A model generated the notes under the pieces. The model was not told where the DNA came from, did no database searches, and worked only from the letters and a program-made list of their open reading frames with translations. A program made the position numbers and the translations under genes. From Bifidobacterium asteroides (lineage in GTDB: Bacteria; Actinomycetota; Actinomycetes; Actinomycetales; Bifidobacteriaceae), in NCBI RefSeq assembly GCF_003202755.1, contig NZ_QGLK01000001.1, positions 310,001-374,000 on the forward strand: DNA of 64,000 nt, written 5' to 3'. The first letter of the stretch is position 1. The number at the start of each line of letters is the position of its first letter. This document shows, piece after piece, positions 41,544-50,984 of the stretch.

Positions 41544-44021
41544 ATGTCGACAGTGGCTCATGTTGGGCTGCACAGCACGGTGGCCTCGCTGGTGGCCAAC
41601 AGGCGTCGGGTGAGCGCTCTCAAGGCTCTCGGCGTGGTCACGGTTGGGGATGCGCTGACCTATTATCCTTTCCGCATCACCGATCCCATGCAGATCACCG
41701 CTATTGCCGGCATCCGGCTGGGTGAGCCCTGTGCCTTCGCCGCCCGGGTTGATCAGGTGCGCCTGGTGCCTCTGAGCGGTCACCGGGGCTTCCGGCTGGA
41801 CGTGATGGTGGACGATGCGGCCTTCGTCAGTAGTCAGGGCGGCACCCCGCTGGCGGTCAGGCTGGTCTTCTTCTCTCATAAGAAGCCCTATATGGACTGG
41901 ATGGTCCGTCGGCTGCAGGTAGGGGCGGATCTAGTCGTGGCCGGTGAGCCCGGTGTCTACATGGACCAGCTCCAGTTCACCCATCCTGAGACCCTGGTTG
42001 TCGCCGATGCCGATCAGGAGGTTTCTGCGGACGCATCCCGGCCCGATGCGGCCAGCCTTGACGAGGCCTTGGATCGCGTCCGTCGACCACGGCCGGTGTA
42101 TCATGCCAGCTCCCGCATCTCCTCGGACCATATTCACGATGTCATTCTGGGGTTTTTGCGTTTGCTGGCGCAGGCTGGTAATTCACCTGGATCCATCCCT
42201 GCAGCCAGTGTTTCTGAAGAGGGGCAGCCCAGTGCCGATGTCCGCATCGATCCAGAAGCGCTGGGCCGTGCCATACCTGATGTGTTGCCTGAGCAGGTCC
42301 GTGCCGACCAAGGGCTGTTGCACCGTGCCCGTGCCCTCTTGGGCATGCATGCGCCCGACAGCCCCGACGACTTCGCTGCGGCGCGCAAGACTCTGCGCTA
42401 TGAGGAGGCCTTCGTCTCGCAGACAGCCCTTCTGCAGACCCGTCGCCAGACCCAGCAACAGCCCACTTATCCATGCGCTAATTCGGGCGCTGACCATCCG
42501 GACACCCTGCCTGCCCGTTTCATCGACTCCCTGCCATTCCAGCTGACTGATGGCCAGCGTCAGGTCATCAACGATATAGGCGTCGATATGGCTAAGGATC
42601 AGCCCATGCAGCGGCTTCTGCAGGGCGAGGTCGGCTCTGGTAAGACCGTAGTGGCCCTAGCGGCCATGCTCCAGGCGGTCCAGGCTGGTCACCAGGCTGT
42701 TTTGGTGGCTCCTACACAGGTGTTGGCCGAGCAGCACTATGCCTCTATCGGCGGCATGCTCAAGGCTATGGGCACCGATGTGACCGCGACTGCCGTAGAA
42801 GGCCACCATAAGCCTGTGGACAACGTCACCATGATTCGTATGACAGATCAGTTGGTCCTGCCTCTGGTGCTGCTGACAGGAGGCATGAGACTGGCCCAGC
42901 GCCGCTCTGCCCTAGCAGTCTCGGCCTCGGGTCGTCCCTGTATTGTCATCGCCACCCATGCGGCCTTCTCCAAGACCTTCCAGGCTCCCAATCTGGCCCT
43001 GACTGTCATCGACGAGCAGCATCGTTTCGGGGTTGAGCAGCGCGAGGAGTTGCGTCGCAAATCCGAGCGCGTTCCCCATCTGCTGATCATGACCGCTACG
43101 CCCATCCCGCGTACAGCTGCCATGACCTGGTTCGGCGATTTGGACATCTCCGCCCTGACCGAGCTGCCCAGCAACCGGAAACCGGTCCGCACGCACGTCA
43201 TCGCTGAATCGGATGGGGCGACCATGGGCGCCATGTTCCTGCATCTGCGCCGACGGATCGAGGCTGGGGAGCGGGCCTATGTCATCTGCGCCCGCATCGA
43301 TGAGGAGGACGACCCCTCGTCTGTCTCTGACCGGCCGAGCCAATCTGGCGGTTCCGATGCTCAGCCTGAGCTTCTTGTTGAGGAGGGCCAAGGTGATGGC
43401 CAGCGTCCGCCTCTGCACTCGGTGGTCGAAATGAGCCAGCGCCTGGCCGCTCTGCCGCAGTTCCAGGGCATTGCCGTGGCCACGTTGACCGGTCGGGACG
43501 ACGATGCCACCAAGAATGCCGTCATGATGGACTTTGCCTCGGGCCGGACACCCCTGCTTGTGGCTACCACAGTTGTGGAAGTGGGTGTAGACGTGCCCCA
43601 AGCCTCCTGCATCGTCATCTTCGATGCCGATCGGTTCGGGCTCTCCCAGCTTCATCAGCTGCGCGGCAGAGTGGGACGCGGCGGCACAGACTCCTGGGCT
43701 TTCCTGATCTCGCGTGCTCCTGCGGATTCCCCGGCTGCCGAGCGGCTTAATGTCATTCGCGACACCACTGACGGGGCCAAAATCGCCGAGGAGGACATTC
43801 GCATCAGGGGAGCTGGCGACGTGCTGGGTGATGCCCAGTCCGGCGGGCATTCCTCCCTGAAGCTTTTGCGGGTGGTCACCGATGCGCCCATGATCGCCCG
43901 TGCTCGCACCCAGGCAGGCCAACTCCTGGAGTCTGACCCCACTCTGGCCGGGCAGCCCGAGCTGGCTGGTGCTGTCCTTGACTTCATGAGGGGCAACGAA
44001 GGATTCCTGGTCTCCAGCTGA
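41544..44021 (+). CDS. recG: ATP-dependent DNA helicase RecG
   Basis: Branch-migration helicase that rescues stalled forks. The protein of 825 residues has an N-terminal wedge/OB domain, then the SF2 motor with Walker A GEVGSGKT, the DEQH-box IDEQHRFGVEQR, TATPIPRT and the C-terminal QLRGRVGRG. Two polar, low-similarity inserts are visible (residues 165-290, and an acidic Ser/Gln-rich stretch near residue 600). GGGAGG precedes the ATG. It is followed at 16 bp by rsmD, a common actinobacterial pairing. Confidence 0.95.
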   Translation: MSTVAHVGLHSTVASLVANRRRVSALKALGVVTVGDALTYYPFRITDPMQITAIAGIRLGEPCAFAARVDQVRLVPLSGHRGFRLDVMVDDAAFVSSQGGTPLAVRLVFFSHKKPYMDWMVRRLQVGADLVVAGEPGVYMDQLQFTHPETLVVADADQEVSADASRPDAASLDEALDRVRRPRPVYHASSRISSDHIHDVILGFLRLLAQAGNSPGSIPAASVSEEGQPSADVRIDPEALGRAIPDVLPEQVRADQGLLHRARALLGMHAPDSPDDFAAARKTLRYEEAFVSQTALLQTRRQTQQQPTYPCANSGADHPDTLPARFIDSLPFQLTDGQRQVINDIGVDMAKDQPMQRLLQGEVGSGKTVVALAAMLQAVQAGHQAVLVAPTQVLAEQHYASIGGMLKAMGTDVTATAVEGHHKPVDNVTMIRMTDQLVLPLVLLTGGMRLAQRRSALAVSASGRPCIVIATHAAFSKTFQAPNLALTVIDEQHRFGVEQREELRRKSERVPHLLIMTATPIPRTAAMTWFGDLDISALTELPSNRKPVRTHVIAESDGATMGAMFLHLRRRIEAGERAYVICARIDEEDDPSSVSDRPSQSGGSDAQPELLVEEGQGDGQRPPLHSVVEMSQRLAALPQFQGIAVATLTGRDDDATKNAVMMDFASGRTPLLVATTVVEVGVDVPQASCIVIFDADRFGLSQLHQLRGRVGRGGTDSWAFLISRAPADSPAAERLNVIRDTTDGAKIAEEDIRIRGAGDVLGDAQSGGHSSLKLLRVVTDAPMIARARTQAGQLLESDPTLAGQPELAGAVLDFMRGNEGFLVSS

Positions 44022-44037
44022 AAGGATAACGGACCAT

Positions 44038-44661
44038 ATGCACATTATCGCCGGCCGCTTCAAGGGATTCCTCATTCCTGCAGCCCTCAAGGGCACCCGG
44101 CCCACCACCGATCGGACCAAGGAAGCCATCTTCTCCCATCTGGAGTCCGAAGGCCTGTTGTCCGGTGCTCGGGTCCTGGACCTGTTCGCCGGTACGGGGG
44201 CCTTGGGATTCGAAGCCCTATCCCGTGGTGCCCAGAGCCTGGTGGCTGTGGAGTCTTCTGGCCGTGTCGCTGGGCTGCTGTCACGTTCAGCTGCAGGGCT
44301 GCGCCATCACCCGGCTTGGGATTCAGCCATGGACATTCGCGTCAGCAGAAATCGTGCCGAGCGCTTTGTCCGTCCCCTCTCCTCAGGTCATGAGGATGCC
44401 GGTCTGTCCGAGGCTTGCTTCGACCTGGTCTTCATGGACCCGCCTTATGATCTGTCGACTGCTGACTGCCAAAGCATTATGACCGGTCTGACTGGCCGCG
44501 GAATGGTGGACGATAGAGGCATGGTCGTTCTGGAACGATCGACACGCACCCCGCCGCCTACGGCTCCTGAAGGATGGGCCATTGATCAGGCTCGCACTTA
44601 CGGGGAAACAGCAGTCTACTATCTGAGGCCCGCTGATTATCCCCGCAAATTTGGCGGCTGA
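44038..44661 (+). CDS. rsmD: 16S rRNA (guanine966-N2)-methyltransferase
   Basis: SAM-dependent methyltransferase of 207 residues modifying G966 of 16S rRNA. The start MHIIAGRFKG and RPTTDRTKEAIFSHL are typical, the SAM motif is VLDLFAGTGALGFEALSRGA, and the catalytic motif is MDPPYD near residue 138. AAAGGA precedes the ATG. Its TGA (44659-44661) abuts the stop of the convergent trmD gene with no gap. Confidence 0.93.
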   Translation: MHIIAGRFKGFLIPAALKGTRPTTDRTKEAIFSHLESEGLLSGARVLDLFAGTGALGFEALSRGAQSLVAVESSGRVAGLLSRSAAGLRHHPAWDSAMDIRVSRNRAERFVRPLSSGHEDAGLSEACFDLVFMDPPYDLSTADCQSIMTGLTGRGMVDDRGMVVLERSTRTPPPTAPEGWAIDQARTYGETAVYYLRPADYPRKFGG

Positions 44662-45612
44662 TCAATTTGAAGGCTGGTCCAGAGGTCTCGGATGGGTTTT
44701 CCCTGTGTCCCAGCCCAGGTCTTCCAAGAGATGGCGGTCGTGCTTATCGAGAGTGGAGCAATCCAATCGGGCAATCAGGTCGGGACGGATTCGACTGGTT
44801 CTCCTGATGGCTTCGTCGCGCCGGAATCTGTCCACCTTTCCGTGGTCGCCGCTGGTCAGTATCTTGGGCACGGCCATACCCCTCCAGGTGGTGGGGCGTG
44901 TGTACTGGCGATATTCCAGCAGCGGCTCGTCCCCGGTGTAGGACTCTTGCACGATGGATTCAGGATTGCCCATGAAACCGGGCAGGAGCCGGGTGATGGC
45001 CTCCAGCATGACCGAAACGGCCACCTCGCCCCCATTGAGCACGTAGTCGCCAATGGAGTACTCCCGGACGTCGATACCCTGATTCCGGTAGTAGTCGGGG
45101 ATGCGTGCGTCATAGCCTTCGTAGCGGCCGCAGCCGAATATCAGCCTCTTCGCCCGCGACAGCTCGGTCGCATCGGCCTGGGTGAACAAGGGAGCGGATG
45201 GGTTGGGGAAGATCAGGATTGGTCCGGTAATATCAGCCTCATGGCTGTCTATAGATGGATCTGCCTTACATGCTGTGCCACAGCTTCTGTCGCTCGGACT
45301 CTTCGCTGCTTCTTTTTGTCCTTCAGCATCGGCGGTGTCAGCTGTCTGGTCCATGGGCGGCTGTTGTAGAGCTGATTCGTCCGGCAACCCCAACAGATCG
45401 TCCAGGCATTGTCCCCAGACTTCTGGTTTCATAACCATGCCAGCTCCGCCGCCTACCGGGGTATCATCCACGGAGTGATGCACGTCATGGGTCCAGTCAC
45501 GCAGATTGTAGGCGTGGATGGTTATCAGGTCTTTCTCTTGGGCCTTGCCTAGCAGGCTAAGTCCAGTTACGTCAAAATACTCGGGGAAGACGGAGACGAT
45601 ATCGATTTGCAT
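44662..45612 (-). CDS. trmD: tRNA (guanine37-N1)-methyltransferase
   Basis: SPOUT-class enzyme that methylates G37 of tRNAs to prevent frameshifting. The N-terminal MQIDIVSVFPEYF, VDDTPVGGGAGMVM and the trefoil-knot motif SIGDYVLNGGE are all present. An insertion of about 45 polar residues (roughly 77-122, rich in Asp, Ala, Gln and Ser) interrupts the region before the knot; the enzyme is 316 residues against about 250 in E. coli. The ATG at 45612 is preferred to the TTG at 45630. trmD usually follows rimM, but here it lies 6 kb away, facing rsmD. Confidence 0.94.
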   Translation of the reverse strand: MQIDIVSVFPEYFDVTGLSLLGKAQEKDLITIHAYNLRDWTHDVHHSVDDTPVGGGAGMVMKPEVWGQCLDDLLGLPDESALQQPPMDQTADTADAEGQKEAAKSPSDRSCGTACKADPSIDSHEADITGPILIFPNPSAPLFTQADATELSRAKRLIFGCGRYEGYDARIPDYYRNQGIDVREYSIGDYVLNGGEVAVSVMLEAITRLLPGFMGNPESIVQESYTGDEPLLEYRQYTRPTTWRGMAVPKILTSGDHGKVDRFRRDEAIRRTSRIRPDLIARLDCSTLDKHDRHLLEDLGWDTGKTHPRPLDQPSN

Positions 45613-45855
45613 GTCACCAACTCTACCCAAGCCTGTTTAGGTCCGTAGCGGGCGCGGATTGGTACACCTGGGGGTGTTACACTGTCTGGGTCTACAAGTC
45701 GCGTATGAATCCGGCTTGGAAGATGTCATCAACGCAGCCAGAGAGCTATAACCGTTGCGTAAACAGCAATGAGAGCGGCATCGGATGATGCCATGCCGTA
45801 CGGATCCGTGGTGATGGCTATGCGAACAGTCTGATGCGTGAGGAGCGGACGGTCC

Positions 45856-47259
45856 ATGGTCGACCATGTTGATAAGAGAACAAAACTGCTGATTACCGGC
45901 ACTGCCGGGCTTGCTTTTTGCGGGGTCCTTTTGGAGACCTCGCTCAATGTCACTTTTCCGGAGATGACCCGGTACTTCAAAACAGGGCTGGGCACAGTCC
46001 AATGGCTGACCACCGGCTATCTGTTGGTGGTGGCCTTGACGGTTCTGGCTGCCGCTTGGCTGGAACATTCATTCACGACCCGCGCCTTGATTCTGACCAG
46101 CGTGGGAATATTCCTGGGCAGCGACTTGATGTGCATCCTTGCTCCAAGCTTTCCCGTTCTTATGGCGGGGCGCCTCCTGCAGGGCATCAGCACTGGTATC
46201 GCTCTTCCCTTGGTGTTTTCGTTGATCATGAAAAAGGTTCCTCTTCACATCCAGGGTCGTTACGTGGGCAGCGCCGGCATGGCGGTGGCCCTGGCACCCT
46301 CCCTGGGCCCGACCTTTGGTGGAGCCGTTATCCAGGCCTTATCCTGGCAGTCCATCTTCCTGATTGTGTTGCCCATCGAACTGGTCTTCGGAATCATCGC
46401 ACTCATCTCAGTTGACAAGGAGAGCGCCCATGTCGGTCCCTTCGCATGGCTCCAGTTCCTTCTTCTGGGTGTCTTTCTGACCGGGCTGACTCTGGGGCTG
46501 AGCACCCTGGATGTTCATGGCCCTATTACCTGGCTGTCCTTGTTCATCGGTGTTCTGGCCCTTGCCGCAGGAGTCTGGACCCTTGTGCATCAGCGCACCA
46601 GGCTGATCAACATTGCGGTCTTCCGGAACCGTACTTTCACCCTTGCCTTGATCCTCTACTTCCTGGTCCAGTTTGTTCAGATCGGCCTGACGTTCATCCT
46701 GCCCAACATGGCCCAGTCCGTACTGGGTGAGACCTCTACCGTGTCTGGCCTCCTTCTGCTGCCGGGGAGCCTGCTCTCCGCGCTCTGCCAGCCCGTCACA
46801 GGCGGCTATCTGGACGGCCATGGCCTGCGTGGTCTGCTGGCGGTGGGAAGCGCTGCCTTCTTCCTCTCGGCCTTAGGCTTCCTGGTCCTCAGCCGGCACT
46901 TGTCCGTTCCGCTGATGGTTCTTCTCTATGCCTGCTACATGGTCGGTCAGGCCTGCGTCTTCAACAACCTGCTCACGGTTGGACTGCAGCATATCCCAGC
47001 CAAACTGGTGCCCGACGGTAATGCGCTCTTCAACACTCTTCAGCAGTATTCAGGTGCCGCCTCGACCGGCGTCCTGGCAGCCATCATCACTGGCATGCCC
47101 AAGGCCAGAGGGATTCATGCCGGCGCTCAGGCCTTCCAGTTCGGAGCCGTTTGGGCTTTCGTTTTCGTCTTTCTTATCGTCCTGGTCATCCTTCTGGTGG
47201 CCTGGTTCCTAGAACATAGCCTGGCCAGTCAGGATAAGGGTGGGGTTCAGGTTGTATGA
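45856..47259 (+). CDS. MFS transporter, DHA2 (EmrB/QacA) drug exporter family
   Basis: A polytopic transporter of 467 residues with about 12-14 hydrophobic segments. The N-terminal LNVTFPEMTRYFKTGLGTVQWLTTGYLL and the motif C-like GPTFGG are typical of the DHA2 proton-antiport multidrug exporters. The membrane-embedded Asp/Arg of the first helix is not obvious: the region reads GVLLETSLNVTFP, where many DHA2 members have Asp. ATG 45856 has GAGGAG about 10 nt before it. No local regulator is present; the upstream spacer holds a small ACACC/GGTGT repeat near 45664. The substrate is unknown. Confidence 0.88.
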   Translation: MVDHVDKRTKLLITGTAGLAFCGVLLETSLNVTFPEMTRYFKTGLGTVQWLTTGYLLVVALTVLAAAWLEHSFTTRALILTSVGIFLGSDLMCILAPSFPVLMAGRLLQGISTGIALPLVFSLIMKKVPLHIQGRYVGSAGMAVALAPSLGPTFGGAVIQALSWQSIFLIVLPIELVFGIIALISVDKESAHVGPFAWLQFLLLGVFLTGLTLGLSTLDVHGPITWLSLFIGVLALAAGVWTLVHQRTRLINIAVFRNRTFTLALILYFLVQFVQIGLTFILPNMAQSVLGETSTVSGLLLLPGSLLSALCQPVTGGYLDGHGLRGLLAVGSAAFFLSALGFLVLSRHLSVPLMVLLYACYMVGQACVFNNLLTVGLQHIPAKLVPDGNALFNTLQQYSGAASTGVLAAIITGMPKARGIHAGAQAFQFGAVWAFVFVFLIVLVILLVAWFLEHSLASQDKGGVQVV

Positions 47260-47288
47260 CCTCTGATTCCTTCTGGAAGGCAGTGGTT

Positions 47289-48305
47289 TTAATTCAGCAA
47301 TGAGATACCGACCCAGACGGCCCAGCCTAGTGCAAGAACCAGATAGGGCCACCAGTGCATGCGGGTGATGGCCACGAACTCCCGGATGAAGGCGGTCGGC
47401 CAGTAGTAGCCCTTGGTGTGTGAGCCGATTCCGTCGGCATTCAGGCCGACCTGACTGGCGTATTCGCTGGCCCGGAAGACGTGGTAGTCGCTGGTAACCA
47501 GGGCCACCCGGTAATGCTCAGGCCCGGTGCCTACCTCGTAGCGGTCATCCAGGATCTGCTTGGAGTAGCGCAGGTTCTCCAGGGTTGTGGTCGACCTGTC
47601 TTCCATGATGATGGCTTCGGCTGGCACTCCGCAGGAGCTGCGTAAATACTGAGCCATGGCCCTGGCCTCGCTGATGACCTCGTCGGGACCCTGCCCTCCG
47701 GAGACCACGAAACGCCCGCGTCGGCCCTGTCGCTTCCAGAGGTCTACAGCCTTGTCCAGCCGTCCCCGGAGCAGAGGCGTGGGCTCTTCGCCGCGCAGGC
47801 CGGCTCCATGGATGATGATGTAGTCGTAGCGACGCTTGCGGGGCAGCATCCTGTAAAAGTTGGAATAGAGCAGCAGAGCCAGGAAGGAGAAGAAGAACCA
47901 GGTGGCTTCCAGGTCGATCAGCCCGGCCAGCTTCTGCAGCCATGAGGGTGCGCCAAACCCAGCCAAGAGGGGTGAAAGAAGCATGTAGGCCACCACGGCC
48001 AGTGCAAGTAGGCCGGGCAGTAGGGTGGTCAGGGAGACCCCTTCGTGTCGGATGACGATGACCGTGTTGGCCAGCAGGAAGCAGATCACCAGCAGGGGAG
48101 CGGCGATGAGCAGGATGACCAGGGGCAGGATCAGCCAACGCATGCCGAACTGCAGAAGAAGCGCTCCGCCCAGGGTCAGCAGCAGGAGCAGCAACCAGAT
48201 GGCATTGCGGAACTGCCGTGGCTCCTTGTGCAGGTCCCAGAGGAAGAGCAGGCCGAAGATGATGGCGGGTGCATAGAGCAGGAGGAGTTGCAGGTGGTTG
48301 GACAT
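47289..48305 (-). CDS. DUF218 (YdcF/ElyC-like) membrane protein
   Basis: A protein of 338 residues with about five hydrophobic segments at the N-terminus (residues 5-155) and a DUF218 domain (residues 165-310) with YDYIIIHGAGLRGEEPTPLLRGRLDKA, VVSGGQGPDEVISEA, ED(R)STTTLENLRYSKQIL and SDYHVFRA. One more hydrophobic segment follows near the C-terminus. Members such as ElyC and SanA act in envelope biogenesis; the precise role is unknown. AAAGGGG lies nine bases before the ATG. It is convergent with the MFS gene. Confidence 0.87.
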   Translation of the reverse strand: MSNHLQLLLLYAPAIIFGLLFLWDLHKEPRQFRNAIWLLLLLLTLGGALLLQFGMRWLILPLVILLIAAPLLVICFLLANTVIVIRHEGVSLTTLLPGLLALAVVAYMLLSPLLAGFGAPSWLQKLAGLIDLEATWFFFSFLALLLYSNFYRMLPRKRRYDYIIIHGAGLRGEEPTPLLRGRLDKAVDLWKRQGRRGRFVVSGGQGPDEVISEARAMAQYLRSSCGVPAEAIIMEDRSTTTLENLRYSKQILDDRYEVGTGPEHYRVALVTSDYHVFRASEYASQVGLNADGIGSHTKGYYWPTAFIREFVAITRMHWWPYLVLALGWAVWVGISLLN

Positions 48306-48663
48306 ACGCCGATTGCCCCTTTCACGAGGATGGCCGCGCAGGGTCTGACTCCACTGTAGCGAATCGACCAGTCACCTCTCATCCTTGACATGCCAAGGAC
48401 TCCCAGACTGCCGTGGTAGCATGAGTGTGGTAAATCTCACACGTTCAAAAGCTGAGGGTGGGCGATTCCCGAAGGCGCGAATTCTAGGTCGAGACCATGA
48501 TAATGATGGGTCCTTTCAAGGATTGCGCATCGGTGCCCGCATGGGCGTGGTGGTCGCAAGGCAGCGATGCGTTGGAAGGATTAGGGGTTCAAGTGATGTT
48601 GGGTTGCTCCATGATCCGGAGATGGTTCGGACCTGGCGTGCAAGGTTGTAGAGAGGTGCGGTA
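48306..48663. promoter_or_regulatory. Leader of lutABC with CRP/Rex-like palindrome
   Basis: The 358-bp spacer before lutA carries TGTGG-TAAATC-TCACA at 48426-48441, a one-mismatch match to the TGTGA-N6-TCACA core, in an extended GTGTG-N8-CACAC repeat. It resembles the site before nrdD. A TTGACA at 48385 has no well-spaced -10. No gene is seen here. Confidence 0.5.
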
Positions 48664-49482
48664 ATGAAAGTAGTGATATTCTCCACCTGCGTGGTGGACC
48701 TCATGTTTCCGAACGTGGGGAAGGCCATGGTGGAGGTGCTGGAGCGGTTCGGATGCGACACCCATCTACCCAAGGAGCAGATCTGCTGCGCCCAACCCAC
48801 TTTCAACAGCGGGTATGTCAAGGAGAGCATGCAGGTCATGCGCAATGAGGTCGATGCCCTGCTGAGCGTGGATGCCGACTATATCGTGGGTCCGGCAGGC
48901 TCCTGCGTGAATATGCTTAAGGAGCTGCCCTTCCATTTGAGGGCCGACCCCGTCTATGCTGCCAAGGCCCAGACCATGGCCGATAAGACTTATGAGTTCT
49001 CGCAGTTCCTCTACCGGGTGCTGGGTGTGCTGGATGCGGGTGCCGAACTCGATGCTGTGGCCACCTACCATCGCTCCTGCCACATGACCCGGCTGCTGGG
49101 GGAGCGGACCAGTCCCTTCGTCCTGCTGGACCATGTCAAGGGCCTGACCATGGTCCCCCTGCCCCACATCGAGAACTGCTGCGGGTTCGGTGGCATGTTC
49201 TCCATGAAGGAGCCCGAGATCTCCAAGCAGATGGTGGATGAGAAGGTAAACGACGTGCTCAGCACCAAGGCCAGCGTCCTCATCTCCTGCGATCCGGGTT
49301 GCCTGATGAACATCGGCGGACGCTTCAACCGGCGCGGCGAGAAAATCACCATCATGCACCTGGCTGAGGTGCTCAATCACAACGTGGACATGAGCCGCGT
49401 CAAGTATGTGGAAGGCCGCTCTGCTGGCGATGGGGCTGTGGGTTCCGTCAGGGCCGCCAAGGAAGAGGGGGCTCTGGTATGA
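48664..49482 (+). CDS. lutA: L-lactate utilisation protein A (Fe-S, CCG-domain)
   Basis: Subunit of the LutABC lactate oxidase complex. The protein of 272 residues has two CCG-type cysteine-rich modules: CCAQPTFNSGY in the first, and a second with RSCHMTRLLG, ENCCGFGGMFS and SCDPGCLMN, which bind the non-cubane or 4Fe-4S cluster typical of heterodisulfide-reductase-like subunits. GAGAGG lies upstream of the ATG. The TGA overlaps the lutB start (ATGA). Bifidobacteria make lactate, so a lactate oxidation operon is notable and fits the respiratory genes at 10-18.5 kb. Confidence 0.92.
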   Translation: MKVVIFSTCVVDLMFPNVGKAMVEVLERFGCDTHLPKEQICCAQPTFNSGYVKESMQVMRNEVDALLSVDADYIVGPAGSCVNMLKELPFHLRADPVYAAKAQTMADKTYEFSQFLYRVLGVLDAGAELDAVATYHRSCHMTRLLGERTSPFVLLDHVKGLTMVPLPHIENCCGFGGMFSMKEPEISKQMVDEKVNDVLSTKASVLISCDPGCLMNIGGRFNRRGEKITIMHLAEVLNHNVDMSRVKYVEGRSAGDGAVGSVRAAKEEGALV

Positions 49483-50984
49483 GCAGCATGGTCAATGGCA
49501 AGAAGGCCGCGCAGTATCTGCGGACCAGCAAGGCTCCCTTCCTGACCAGGGTCAAAGAGTCCGAGCAGGACAAATTCGCCCAGCAGGCCGTGGCCAAGGC
49601 CCAGGATGCGCAGTGGGTCAAGCGGGAGGCCGCCCGTCAGGAACTGGGCAACTGGGAACAGTGGCGCGACCTTGGCGAGCAGATCCGCCAGCACGTCATC
49701 CGCTACCTGCCTGACTACCTGGAGGAGTTCGCTGACAACGTGGAGAAGCGCGGCGGCCATGTCTTCTTCGCTCAGACCGACGATGAGGCTGCCCAGTACA
49801 TCAAGCAGATTGCCATCGAAAAGAAGGCCAAGCACGTCGTCAAGAGCAAGTCCATGGTGACCAGCGAGATCAACCTGGATCCCACGCTGATGACTGTGCC
49901 CGGTCTGGAGGTGCTGGAGACCGACCTGGCCGAGTTCATCCTGGAGGAGGATGACTGGGATCAGCCCACGCATCTGGTCTTCCCCGCCCTGCACAAGAAC
50001 CGCGAGCAGGTTCGCCAGGTTTTCGAGAAGAAGCTGGGTTACAAGGGCGACAACGACCCCCAGCACATGGCCCGGTTCTCGCGCAAGGTTCTGCGCAAGC
50101 ACTTCCTCGAGGCGGACATGGGCATCACCGGCTGCAACTTCGCCGTGGCTGATACGGGCATGATCAACCTGGTGACCAACGAGGGCAACGCCGACCTGGC
50201 CATGTGCATCCCCAAGACCCAGGTGGTGGTCATGGGCATGGAGCGCCTGGTGCCGACCATGAAAGAGGCCGAGACCATGGACAACATGCTGGCCCGGTCC
50301 GCTGTCGGCCAGAAGCTGACCTCCTACCTGACCTACACTGCGCCGCGCACTGGTCAGGAGTCGGACGGACCGGACGATTTCTATGTGGTCATTCTGGACA
50401 ACGGGCGCTCAAACGCACTGGGAACGGTCTTCGAACCCATCCTCCAGTGCATCCGCTGCGCTTCCTGCCTGAACGTCTGCCCCATTTACCGGCACATCGG
50501 CGGTCACGGCTACGGGTCCATCTACCCCGGTCCGGTGGGCTCGGTGCTCTCGCCGGTGCTGGACGGCGGCTACGACGACTTCGGAGATCTGCCCTACGCC
50601 TGCAGCCTGTGTGCGGCATGCACAGCCACCTGTCCGGTCAAGATCCCCCTGCATCAGCTGATGATTGAACACAGGAGGATCATGATGGATGACCAGTCCA
50701 AGGCCAATCTGATCGATGACACGGTCATGAGGGTCGTAGGACTGGGAACCGGCCACTCCTCGCTCTTCCGCACTGCCTTGGGGGTGGATCACACCATGCT
50801 GACGCCCATATCCAAGAAGCAGCCGGAGACGGCCAAGAACCTCTTCGCCAGTGATCGGCATGTGGAATGGATGCCCTTCGTCTTCGGCGGATGGACCAAG
50901 GTGCGTGATCTGCCGGATCCGCCCAAGCACGGGGAGAACTTCCGCAGTTGGTTCGCTCATCACAAGAAGGAGCAGCAGGCATGA
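49479..50984 (+). CDS. lutB: L-lactate utilisation protein B (Fe-S electron transfer)
   Basis: A protein of 501 residues with an N-terminal LUD domain (KSMVTSEINLDP, TGCNFAVADTGMINLVTNEGN) and a C-terminal ferredoxin-like part with two cluster motifs, CIRCASCLNVCP and CSLCAACTATCP. It transfers electrons from lactate in complex with LutA and LutC; the physiological acceptor is not settled. The start overlaps the lutA stop, and the stop overlaps the lutC start, so the three genes are tightly coupled. Confidence 0.94.
   Translation: MSSMVNGKKAAQYLRTSKAPFLTRVKESEQDKFAQQAVAKAQDAQWVKREAARQELGNWEQWRDLGEQIRQHVIRYLPDYLEEFADNVEKRGGHVFFAQTDDEAAQYIKQIAIEKKAKHVVKSKSMVTSEINLDPTLMTVPGLEVLETDLAEFILEEDDWDQPTHLVFPALHKNREQVRQVFEKKLGYKGDNDPQHMARFSRKVLRKHFLEADMGITGCNFAVADTGMINLVTNEGNADLAMCIPKTQVVVMGMERLVPTMKEAETMDNMLARSAVGQKLTSYLTYTAPRTGQESDGPDDFYVVILDNGRSNALGTVFEPILQCIRCASCLNVCPIYRHIGGHGYGSIYPGPVGSVLSPVLDGGYDDFGDLPYACSLCAACTATCPVKIPLHQLMIEHRRIMMDDQSKANLIDDTVMRVVGLGTGHSSLFRTALGVDHTMLTPISKKQPETAKNLFASDRHVEWMPFVFGGWTKVRDLPDPPKHGENFRSWFAHHKKEQQA

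Noticed and set aside
42912-44129. 405-codon minus-strand frame over recG and rsmD
   Set aside because: Shadow frame spanning two certain genes.
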